A stretch of 48,293 nucleotides of DNA from BMS3ABIN04 sp964553325 (lineage in GTDB: Bacteria; Bacteroidota; Ignavibacteria; Ignavibacteriales; Melioribacteraceae), in NCBI GenBank assembly GCA_964553325.1, contig CAZKKI010000049.1, positions 1 to 48,293 on the forward strand. The letters run 5' to 3'. How positions within the stretch are numbered: the first letter of the stretch is position 1; each line of letters opens with the position of its first letter. The translations under genes and the position numbers were made by a program. Below, piece after piece: positions 16,966 through 24,948 of the stretch. The notes beneath the pieces were generated by a model. It was not told where the DNA came from, made no database searches, and worked only from the letters and a program-made list of their open reading frames with translations.

Positions 16966-16977
16966 TTTCAACTCCGT

Positions 16978-19182
16978 CTATAGAATTACAAAAATTTTAC
17001 CTGTTTTCGTTCCAACCGGCGAATCTATATAATAAAAATAAACACCTGAAGCAGTCAACTGATTGAATTCGTTTTTAACGTCCCATTTTTCAATACTTGT
17101 ATTTCCTTTGTGATACAGCGTTTTAATCAATTCACCGCTACTGTTAAAAATTTTAATTGTTGCTTCTTCGGGCAAGCCGGTAAATTGAATTATGTGTTCC
17201 GTTCTTCCCGTTTCCCAAATTTCGGAAACGTAATACGGATTGGGCACAACTCTAACATTACTTAAAGAAGATTTTGCCATCGGGCGTTCGGGGCGAACAA
17301 GTACGGTGTTGTTAAATTCCGCCGGGTTCGTAGCCGCACTATTTTCCAATGGACCAATAACTCCATTGCCCGAATCATAAGCAGCGATATAATACATATA
17401 ATTCACACCGTTTATCACACTGTTATCAACAAATACATTTACGGAATCCCCGCTTTTATAATATTTAAGTTTTCGTCCATTTATATTAAAACCTTTAATT
17501 GTGTCGTTTTCCACTTGAAATCGTAACGGATTCCATGAGTCGTCTCCGAGGTAAAACCATGCATACTGAGGCAAAGTTCTGTAATTACCTTTTATTCCGT
17601 TAACAAGATCAAACTGTTGCAACGGGATATAGTGAACACCACCTTCGAAATCGTTGAAACTCTCCGTACCCCAGGTTTGGCCATTATCTTGCGACCTGTA
17701 AATTTTGTAACCTTCAAATTCCGGATCATTTTCGCTTTCGGTTCCCCAGACAAGAACTACCTTTCTGTCACCGGCAATAGCTTCCACTTTAGGTGCCGGC
17801 GGAGCTTTTACGACCTTCCAATTATTTTCATAAAGAGTTATGGCTCGTACTGCATTAGATTTAATATCTTTCTCGCTTGTGCCGAAAACCGTGGCGAAAA
17901 TAAGAGTATCCATTTCTCCGGGTTGAAGCGTAAATTTATCAGAGCCTAAAACCTGAAGACCATCGGCACCGTCTGCAAGATAATAACCTTGCCCCCCCTC
18001 CTCCTTATCCGGAATTCCGTTATGGTCGAAATCATCATCAATACCATCGCCGTCGCTATCTTCCGGATCGTCCAAATTCAACAGGTTCCACTTGTAATAC
18101 ATTTCCGGATCGCCGCCGCTACCGCTAGCAGTTGTTTGTCCTTTCCAAAAATGAGTGGCATCGTAAGTTTTTACTTTTCCGTTGCCTCCCGGCATTTTTA
18201 ATGCCACTACGCCGGCCCAAGCTATTTTTTCCGGCGGAAGGTTACCGCCGCCAACCGGATCTTCTTCGTAACCGTCATCGTCCCAACCGTAAGCTAACTG
18301 CAATTTGGGGTCGTAATAATGTCTATCGGCATCGTAACTTATTCCGGGAAGGAAAGCAGGTAAAAATCCGAAATCCACGTGGATACCCATTCGCAAGTCG
18401 ACTATCGGCTTTGTAGTGGGATTTCTTACAATAAACACCCAAACTATAAAATTTTCGTACAAAGTGCCTTTCCATGCTAGTCCCCGCATAATCAATTGCG
18501 TGTGGAGCCAACGGGTTTTAGCATTGCCGCCACCTAATTGATCGGTACCGCCCCAACCGTACATAACGCTGAATGTTTCTTGATCGGCAACAGGTTTACC
18601 GTTTTCTCCAAAACCCGGCCAACCTGTTTCCGGATCGAACTTAATTTCCACCAACGGCAAGTTATCGTTTTGGATGTTATTCCCGTTAATTCCATCTTCG
18701 GGATAATAATTCGGTAAGAACTTAGGCCATTCCTCAGGCCAAGAAGACGGATCGGTGCTTACAGAAGCAACATCGGGATTAACAAATTCGGGATACGGAG
18801 CGAAGTGTTCTTCGTTCCAAAAATCGGCAGGCCCCTCGTCCATTGTACCGTCGAGATATGGGAAATTGTCAGGATTTACTCCGCCGGTTACTTCCGGGTC
18901 TTGTTCGGCCGGAGCGCCAACCACAACCGCAATACATGTTCCCCAATCCAATCCGCTACCTTGCGGATATTCGAAAGAAGGTCGGCGGGCAAGCGAGTAA
19001 CTTTGGTTATTTCCATTGTTAAGCATACCCGCATTGTTAAAGGTAGTGGCAACCTTATTAATATTCATAACGTTCCATCGTTTATACGCCATAGGATTAT
19101 TTTGTGCTTTTACAAATAATGCGGCACCGAAAAATAAAATGAGGAACAAGCCTGCTATTTTTAATTTTTTAATTAATTCCAT
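16978..19182 (-). CDS. T9SS-secreted protein, twin copy B, with a Ca-binding-type repeat
   Basis: A 734-residue paralogue of the protein at 13759-15891, sharing the same order of blocks: NPMAYKRWNVMNINKVATTF after the signal peptide, DQETFSVMYGWGGTDQLGGG, FIVWVFIVRNPTTKPIVDLR, DDPEDSDGDGIDDDFDHNG, KVVLVWGTESENDPEFEGYKIYRS, and a tail beginning VRVVPNPYYVSEIWETG. It is slightly longer, with an insert near residue 130-150 (YPEDGINGNNIQND). The ATG overlaps the end of the TonB-receptor gene by ten bases, so the two are translationally coupled. That coupling suggests this copy is the primary surface partner of the receptor, much as SusD follows SusC. No fold can be named with confidence. Confidence 0.85.
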   Translation of the reverse strand: MELIKKLKIAGLFLILFFGAALFVKAQNNPMAYKRWNVMNINKVATTFNNAGMLNNGNNQSYSLARRPSFEYPQGSGLDWGTCIAVVVGAPAEQDPEVTGGVNPDNFPYLDGTMDEGPADFWNEEHFAPYPEFVNPDVASVSTDPSSWPEEWPKFLPNYYPEDGINGNNIQNDNLPLVEIKFDPETGWPGFGENGKPVADQETFSVMYGWGGTDQLGGGNAKTRWLHTQLIMRGLAWKGTLYENFIVWVFIVRNPTTKPIVDLRMGIHVDFGFLPAFLPGISYDADRHYYDPKLQLAYGWDDDGYEEDPVGGGNLPPEKIAWAGVVALKMPGGNGKVKTYDATHFWKGQTTASGSGGDPEMYYKWNLLNLDDPEDSDGDGIDDDFDHNGIPDKEEGGQGYYLADGADGLQVLGSDKFTLQPGEMDTLIFATVFGTSEKDIKSNAVRAITLYENNWKVVKAPPAPKVEAIAGDRKVVLVWGTESENDPEFEGYKIYRSQDNGQTWGTESFNDFEGGVHYIPLQQFDLVNGIKGNYRTLPQYAWFYLGDDSWNPLRFQVENDTIKGFNINGRKLKYYKSGDSVNVFVDNSVINGVNYMYYIAAYDSGNGVIGPLENSAATNPAEFNNTVLVRPERPMAKSSLSNVRVVPNPYYVSEIWETGRTEHIIQFTGLPEEATIKIFNSSGELIKTLYHKGNTSIEKWDVKNEFNQLTASGVYFYYIDSPVGTKTGKIFVIL

Positions 19183-21713
19183 ACTCTAACACCCAATTGA
19201 ATTGTTCTTCCGGGTCCATACATCGATGGGTTATCGGTATAATCGTGTGATGTAGCAGGGTTAGCATCGTCTCCCGCAATACCGGAATCGGAATAAACCC
19301 ACCAAACGTTTCTGTCGTTTGTAACGTTCAGTATTTGAATAAATATTTGTTGATTTAAACCAAAAACTTTAAAGTCTTTAAATAAATCGATATTAAATTC
19401 GTGAATCCACGGACTTCTTTCTCCATTCGGATCGAAAGCGGAACGCGTGTACGGAAAACCGGAAGAGTAACTTCCATAAACCGAAAAACCGAATCCGCTT
19501 GGATGCTTATAAAAAATATTTCCTCTAAACGAATGTGGTTGATCCCATGCTGCAGGAAATGTCCTTGCTTCATCCGTTTGCATTTCAAATAAGAGCGATG
19601 TACTAACCAAGGTTTTGGAATAAGTGTAATTAAAAAATGCTGAAAAATTATCGGTAAAATGTTTCTTTAAAGAAATTTCAATACCTTTTACCGTTGCATA
19701 ATCAATATTTCCGAGCTCCATAAATCTGTGACCGTCTTTAGTCTCATTGGTTTTTGTACCAATTAAATTACTACTTTTTCTGTAAAATGCTGTTATATCG
19801 GCGGAAAGTACGGGTGAAAGCATTGTTTGTAATCCGAATTCGTAATTAGTGGTTCTTTCTGGTTTTATTGTAGTTGAAGCTATGGGTGTATTTTCCAATT
19901 GAGGATTAGGGCGATATACTCCCTTTGTTGCTAGATAATAAGTACCTTGAAACACTTTAAAATAATTCGGATATTGATAATAATGACCATACCCGAAGCG
20001 TATAGCGGCTTTTTCCGCAACAGGGAAACTAATACCAAACCGTGGGGTTACGTAAAATTCTTTTTTCGCTTTCTCAAGCGGAGCATTCAAATCCGTCAAA
20101 TCCGCCAAATTAAGTAATACGTCTCTTTTTGTATCTATGTAATCGAAACGTGCACCAAGATTAATAATCATACCCATTTCTTCAAATTCCATCTTTTCGT
20201 TAAAATATCCGCTAATACGCATGGGATTGTATTCGTAATTTTCCAAAACGCCGAAGCCATCGGGGTTTCTTCTGGCTAACTTGGTTGTCATTAATTCATA
20301 ATTTGCACCAATTGATAAATTATGTATTTTGTTTATTTGCCAAACATAATCGAGTTGAACAGCTTTTCGTTGAAATTGCGTATCAAAATAAACCCAGTCT
20401 TCACCAGTAATGGAAAATTCGGCGGTTCCGGTTTGTGGCAAAACATCATATAATTTAGGGTCGTCGTATACTCTTGAACCAAAGTCTCTTTTATAATCTT
20501 GAATAGTTAAAACTATAAAACTCGACGGATTAAAAACGTAATTAACCTTCGCATAAAGTAAAGAGTTTTTAAGTTTTACACGGGGAGTTCCGTACGGGTT
20601 GTATTTGAAATAGTGATTATAAACCCCTCTGTTGGATTTCGAGAAAAAACCGCCCAATGATACTTTCAAAGAGCTAACCGGTTGCCAAATTAATTTACCT
20701 GTACTAAATTGAGTGTCGAGATATTGCATCGGGACTTTTTCCGGTTCACCGGATTTATCCCTTCCTTCGCTATTGACATAGTTAGGATATATGTAACCGT
20801 AAATATATCCGTCGGAAGAATAAGTTCTGTTTGCAAACATAATTCCCAATTTATCGTAGAACGGAAGAGCTGTGGAAAAGTAAACCTCGCCGCTATATGT
20901 ATTGTGCGATTGACTGGGAATAATCCTATCCGTAAATCCTTTTAATCCGAATTTCGGTTTTAAATTAATTTGGCTGCCAAGCGAAATGTTAACCACACCC
21001 GACATAGCCTCACCGTACTTCGGTAAAAATGTGCCGGTGTAAGTTTCCATAGAATTTATTATTAATTCCGGTACTTCGTCAATGTAAAATCCACCCCAAA
21101 GCTGATCAACAACATTTACACCGTCGTACAAATATAACGTTTCGTTTTCCCGGCCGCCTCTGAAATGCAATCCGTCGGAAGGAATAGTAGCAAACTGCCC
21201 GAACGATGCCAATTCACTGATGGGACGAGTTAATACATTTTTAATTATTCCGGCTTGTTGAACCAACAAATCTTTAACATTCAGTTTGGGAACTCTTTCT
21301 ATTTCCGCAGCCGAGCGAGTTTGTATTTTACTTGTTAAATCCTTTTGAATCGGTGGAATTTTATATTCGACTACCGTAACTTCACCCATTTGTACCGCTT
21401 CTTGCGATAACTTAAATTCAATTTTAGTCGTTAAATTCGAAATAACTTTTACACCTTTTATTATTTCGGTTTTATATCCCACCATTTGTGCTTTTACGTT
21501 ATAATCACCGGGAGTAATATTCAAAATAATAAACGTTCCGTCATCTTTGGTTGCGGCGCCAGCAAGTAAATCCTCAATAATAATGTTACAGCCCGGTAAA
21601 GGTTCGCCCGTTTCCGCATCCGTAACTTTCCCAATTATCTTTCCCGTTTGAGCATGCATAAACCCATTTATTAAAAAAAACAAGCCAAGACTAAAGAGTA
21701 ATCTTTTAATCAT
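19173..21713 (-). CDS. TonB-dependent outer-membrane receptor with carboxypeptidase-regulatory-like N-terminus
   Basis: An 846-residue outer-membrane transporter. The signal peptide is residues 1-21. A CarboxypepD_reg-like beta-sandwich, GKIIGKVTDAETGEPLPGCNIII (23 on), extends to about 105. The plug domain is about 115-240, with LHFRGGRENETLYLYDGVNV near 165-185. A 22-strand-type barrel follows to the C-terminus, which ends in the aromatic-rich GRTIQLGVRVWN. At 846 residues it is shorter than typical SusC proteins (about 1000), and no SusD gene follows; instead a T9SS cargo gene overlaps its stop. It probably imports oligosaccharides with energy from TonB-ExbBD, which are not in the window. 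The substrate is inferred from the operon. Confidence 0.92.
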   Translation of the reverse strand: MIKRLLFSLGLFFLINGFMHAQTGKIIGKVTDAETGEPLPGCNIIIEDLLAGAATKDDGTFIILNITPGDYNVKAQMVGYKTEIIKGVKVISNLTTKIEFKLSQEAVQMGEVTVVEYKIPPIQKDLTSKIQTRSAAEIERVPKLNVKDLLVQQAGIIKNVLTRPISELASFGQFATIPSDGLHFRGGRENETLYLYDGVNVVDQLWGGFYIDEVPELIINSMETYTGTFLPKYGEAMSGVVNISLGSQINLKPKFGLKGFTDRIIPSQSHNTYSGEVYFSTALPFYDKLGIMFANRTYSSDGYIYGYIYPNYVNSEGRDKSGEPEKVPMQYLDTQFSTGKLIWQPVSSLKVSLGGFFSKSNRGVYNHYFKYNPYGTPRVKLKNSLLYAKVNYVFNPSSFIVLTIQDYKRDFGSRVYDDPKLYDVLPQTGTAEFSITGEDWVYFDTQFQRKAVQLDYVWQINKIHNLSIGANYELMTTKLARRNPDGFGVLENYEYNPMRISGYFNEKMEFEEMGMIINLGARFDYIDTKRDVLLNLADLTDLNAPLEKAKKEFYVTPRFGISFPVAEKAAIRFGYGHYYQYPNYFKVFQGTYYLATKGVYRPNPQLENTPIASTTIKPERTTNYEFGLQTMLSPVLSADITAFYRKSSNLIGTKTNETKDGHRFMELGNIDYATVKGIEISLKKHFTDNFSAFFNYTYSKTLVSTSLLFEMQTDEARTFPAAWDQPHSFRGNIFYKHPSGFGFSVYGSYSSGFPYTRSAFDPNGERSPWIHEFNIDLFKDFKVFGLNQQIFIQILNVTNDRNVWWVYSDSGIAGDDANPATSHDYTDNPSMYGPGRTIQLGVRVWN

Positions 21714-21750
21714 TTTGTTACCCTGTTTACTATATCATTATGTATTAATT

Positions 21751-23139
21751 TTAATAATTGTTTTTACTTATAGCTAAATATTTTAAACTTCCATTTAGTT
21801 TTACGGAAGTAATGTTTTTTAATGTTTTCGCTTCAATTATTTGTACGGTGGAATCATTCGGTGTTACAGCATATATTAATTCACTAGCCGCCGTTAAAGC
21901 AATTTTATCGATGTCTTTTTCCCATACCATAATTTCGGCAACGGAGAGATCGGATACATTAATTTTCAATATCCCTCCTACATTTTCTTTCCCTACTTTT
22001 TTAAAGAAGGCTTGATACAGAAAATCTTTACCTATATATCCATCGGTCACATAAGGATATCCCGTTTGGATAATTTGCACTATTTCGTCCGTCTCCGCAT
22101 CCATTACAACTATTTTATCCGTTCTGTTCATCGGTAAGAAAATGTATTTTCCGTCTTCACTAATTTCAATATCAACAGCCTTGTTATCAACTAAAATGGA
22201 ATCAAGAATGTAGTTCTCCGAAAAGTTTTGGGCGTTAACAACTTTAATTTCTTTTTTGGAACTGGAATAAAAATACAATTTATCCGTTAAGCTGCTGTAA
22301 ACAACATCCTTCGGTTTAAAACCGTCATCAAATTTAACTGTTTCTATTGCAGTTAATGTAGAAAGATCAATTACAGTGAATGATTTATCGGAAGTGTTTG
22401 TCACATAAGCTTTATCATTGCTAAAACCAATATTTGTCGGCCCCAAACCAACATCAATAACTTTTGTAACTTCAAAATTTTCCGGGTCTATTACGGTTAC
22501 GGTTCCGGTTGTAGCTTTTAAATTCACCATAAAAAGATATTTTCCCAACGGTGAAAACTCGATTGCAGCGGTCTGGTAGTCTTCGGTAGTAGCTTCGACA
22601 AAAAGGCTGTCCTTAAATTTGTTCAAAGAACCAATTCTATAAATGATTTGTTTATTAGCTTTGTCTCTTACAAAAACGTAAGGGAATCCGTTTTGAGAGT
22701 ATTCTCCTTCCGTAAAGAACCATGCCGTAATGGGAATATTTTCTTCATTCGGCGATATCATTGACATTCCATTAATATTTCTAACCATCCCGCTCAAAGA
22801 TATATTATAATACTCGGCAAAATTATAACTAACGGTTGGTGTAAAGACTACGATTGTATCGGATTCTTTAGCATAAGAAAATTTTCCGGGGATTTTTCCG
22901 TTAACGCTCTCCACAATAAAATTATCAGGGAAAGTGGATAAATCCATCACCCAATTAAATTTCATTTTAATTTGTTCGTTAGTCGGTACCACTAAATTCA
23001 TACTATCCAGCTTATCAAACGAAACAAACGACGGGCGGGTATTCGGAACGGGCTCCGGAGGTAGTCTATCCGGTATGCAACCGTCAATGAATATTGCAAG
23101 AACAGATAAAAATATAATTAATTTAGGCACTTTATACAT
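21751..23139 (-). CDS. Lipoprotein with Ig-like domain and YncE-type beta-propeller
   Basis: A 462-residue lipoprotein. The signal peptide ends at FIDGC, with the lipidated cysteine at residue 21. An Ig-like domain of the SbsA type lies at about 40-145 (VPTNEQIKMKFNWVMDLSTFP). Seven-blade-type YVTN/YncE repeats run from about 150 to the end, with repeats such as GKYLFMVNLKATTGTVTVID and DKLYFYSSSKKEIKVVNAQN. Such propellers bind ligands or proteins and are seldom enzymes. Next to the TonB receptor it could serve as the surface glycan-binding lipoprotein that replaces SusD or SusE; this is inference. AAGG lies before the ATG. Gaps of 37 and 84 bases separate it from its neighbours. Confidence 0.85.
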   Translation of the reverse strand: MYKVPKLIIFLSVLAIFIDGCIPDRLPPEPVPNTRPSFVSFDKLDSMNLVVPTNEQIKMKFNWVMDLSTFPDNFIVESVNGKIPGKFSYAKESDTIVVFTPTVSYNFAEYYNISLSGMVRNINGMSMISPNEENIPITAWFFTEGEYSQNGFPYVFVRDKANKQIIYRIGSLNKFKDSLFVEATTEDYQTAAIEFSPLGKYLFMVNLKATTGTVTVIDPENFEVTKVIDVGLGPTNIGFSNDKAYVTNTSDKSFTVIDLSTLTAIETVKFDDGFKPKDVVYSSLTDKLYFYSSSKKEIKVVNAQNFSENYILDSILVDNKAVDIEISEDGKYIFLPMNRTDKIVVMDAETDEIVQIIQTGYPYVTDGYIGKDFLYQAFFKKVGKENVGGILKINVSDLSVAEIMVWEKDIDKIALTAASELIYAVTPNDSTVQIIEAKTLKNITSVKLNGSLKYLAISKNNY

Positions 23140-23223
23140 TGCAATACCTTTTGTATAATATTTGTTTTTACATAAAACATAATTAAAAAGGGCGCAAAGA
23201 AAACTTTACGCCCAATTTATATT

Positions 23224-24903
23224 TTATTTTAGCAACATCATTTTGTTTGTGACGGTAATCTTATCGGAGCTGATTTTATAAATGTAAACACCGCTCGTTA
23301 ATTTATTGCCGTTATCGTCGGTACCGTCCCACAAAATATTCTTTTCTCCTGCTGTTAATTCTTCGCCGTTCAAAATGGTAGCAACTTTTCTACCGAGTAA
23401 ATCATACACGGCAACGGTGATTTTTTGCTGTTCGGGAACAGTAAAATGAATATTGGTTGACGGGTTAAACGGATTAGGATAATTACTCACCAAACCAAAA
23501 CCCTTTACTTTTCCTAAATCTTTTCGACTGTCTTTTATCGAAGTAACAACTGCTTTATCGGCCATTTTATGAACAGATGGACCATTAATAAAATTATAGT
23601 TCAGGCAATAATAAACTCCGTTTTCCGTGCCATCTGCTCCTTCCCAAATCGGATTTGGAAAATATTCTTCGTTATCCCAGTTTTCATCCCCTACAACATA
23701 AATCCACGGACGTATATCGGTACCTGCATTAATAAAAGCCCTTGCCACCGAAAGTTCAACAACATTATCCTCGTCGTTTTTAGCAAATGTAACAAACGCG
23801 CCAGGCACTTCGGCAAATTCTTCAAACGCACCCGCCCAATCGGCAACATACCTCCATAACGGAACTTGGTTGGCTGTGCTGTCCGGATGCAAAGCCGCGC
23901 TTAAGTCTATCATATAATCAACCGGTAAACGCCAGAAACCGCTATACCCTAAACCCGTGGTATCGCCCCAATTAACATCGAACATTATCTGAAAAGCAGA
24001 TTCATTGGTATAATTGGTGTAAATTCCGCTAAAAGTAGCAGTAGGATCAATATCAATTCGCATGTAAAAATAAGTCGAATCACTGGTAACATAAATATCT
24101 TTCAGATCGAACTCCGGACCTGTCGGCATATCGCCCGTATCTTCTGCAATTTCATCAACATCGGCTGCGGGGATATTAGCCCAATCTAAAATATCACCGT
24201 CTATTTGAATTTCCGACATAATTTCTTGTCCGTGAGCCTGATATACGGAACCGCCGTACCAGAAATCATATTTCAACATATACTCACCGCCTTCCGTCGG
24301 TAACTGGTCGGCGCCGGTTTCCCACTGAAAATCGGCAACCGAATAAACCCATGGTCGGAATTCAGTTCCAAAGTTTACTTTCTCTCTTGGAATAGCAAAT
24401 TCCACCGCATTTTTCTCATCATTGATTCCCAATAATAAAGTATCCAACAACACGAATTCTCCTTCCGCCCAAGTAGGGATTCTGTTTCCAGTATAAAGAT
24501 AGAGTTCTGCAAATTGCATTTCACGGGAAGTATCGGCAACCAAATTAACGTAATAATTATAGGCATTATTCCACCAACCCCAATCGAATCCAGTTGTATC
24601 GCCTATTTCAGTATCCATATAAAATTCGAAAACCGGAGGATTTGAATAATTGTAAAAATTATCGAAATTCGCCGCATCATCAAGATCGATTCTTACATAT
24701 ACAAACGACGTATCGTGTGTAATGTACAAGTGTTTCAAATCAAAATCGGGATAGGATGGTAAATCACCTACCGTTTCCTCTATAGGCGCTTGATCCAACG
24801 GTTCAATTCCAGCCCAATCAAGCATGTTTCCGTCAATCTCGATTTGTGCAAAAGAGATTGAGAACGTTAACGATATTAACAAAAAGGTTAAAAAATATTT
24901 CAT
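23224..24903 (-). CDS. T9SS-secreted protein with two tandem CBM9-like domains
   Basis: A 559-residue secreted protein. The signal peptide is residues 1-19. Two similar CBM9/DOMON-like modules follow: the first starts IEIDGNMLDWAGIEPLD (21 to about 225) and the second starts IQIDGDILDWANIPAAD (about 230 to 450). Each has the same sequence of blocks (FDLKxxYxTxDxxxxYxRID, GDTTG near the middle, RPWxY near the end), so the gene arose by internal duplication. The tail starts NYPNPFNPSTNIHFT near 475 and ends TNKMMLLK. No catalytic residues are recognised; a multivalent surface glycan-binding protein is the best guess. GGAGG eight bases before the ATG supports the start. Confidence 0.88.
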   Translation of the reverse strand: MKYFLTFLLISLTFSISFAQIEIDGNMLDWAGIEPLDQAPIEETVGDLPSYPDFDLKHLYITHDTSFVYVRIDLDDAANFDNFYNYSNPPVFEFYMDTEIGDTTGFDWGWWNNAYNYYVNLVADTSREMQFAELYLYTGNRIPTWAEGEFVLLDTLLLGINDEKNAVEFAIPREKVNFGTEFRPWVYSVADFQWETGADQLPTEGGEYMLKYDFWYGGSVYQAHGQEIMSEIQIDGDILDWANIPAADVDEIAEDTGDMPTGPEFDLKDIYVTSDSTYFYMRIDIDPTATFSGIYTNYTNESAFQIMFDVNWGDTTGLGYSGFWRLPVDYMIDLSAALHPDSTANQVPLWRYVADWAGAFEEFAEVPGAFVTFAKNDEDNVVELSVARAFINAGTDIRPWIYVVGDENWDNEEYFPNPIWEGADGTENGVYYCLNYNFINGPSVHKMADKAVVTSIKDSRKDLGKVKGFGLVSNYPNPFNPSTNIHFTVPEQQKITVAVYDLLGRKVATILNGEELTAGEKNILWDGTDDNGNKLTSGVYIYKISSDKITVTNKMMLLK

Positions 24904-24948
24904 GAGTTAGCCTCCATGGTTGTTTTATGAGTAATCATTTAAATTCGT

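Noticed and set aside
14800..18080. DSDGDGIDDD stretches as dockerin modules of a cellulosome
   Set aside because: There is only one acidic block per protein, it is not duplicated as in dockerins, and no cohesin is seen. A thrombospondin type 3-like calcium site is a better reading.
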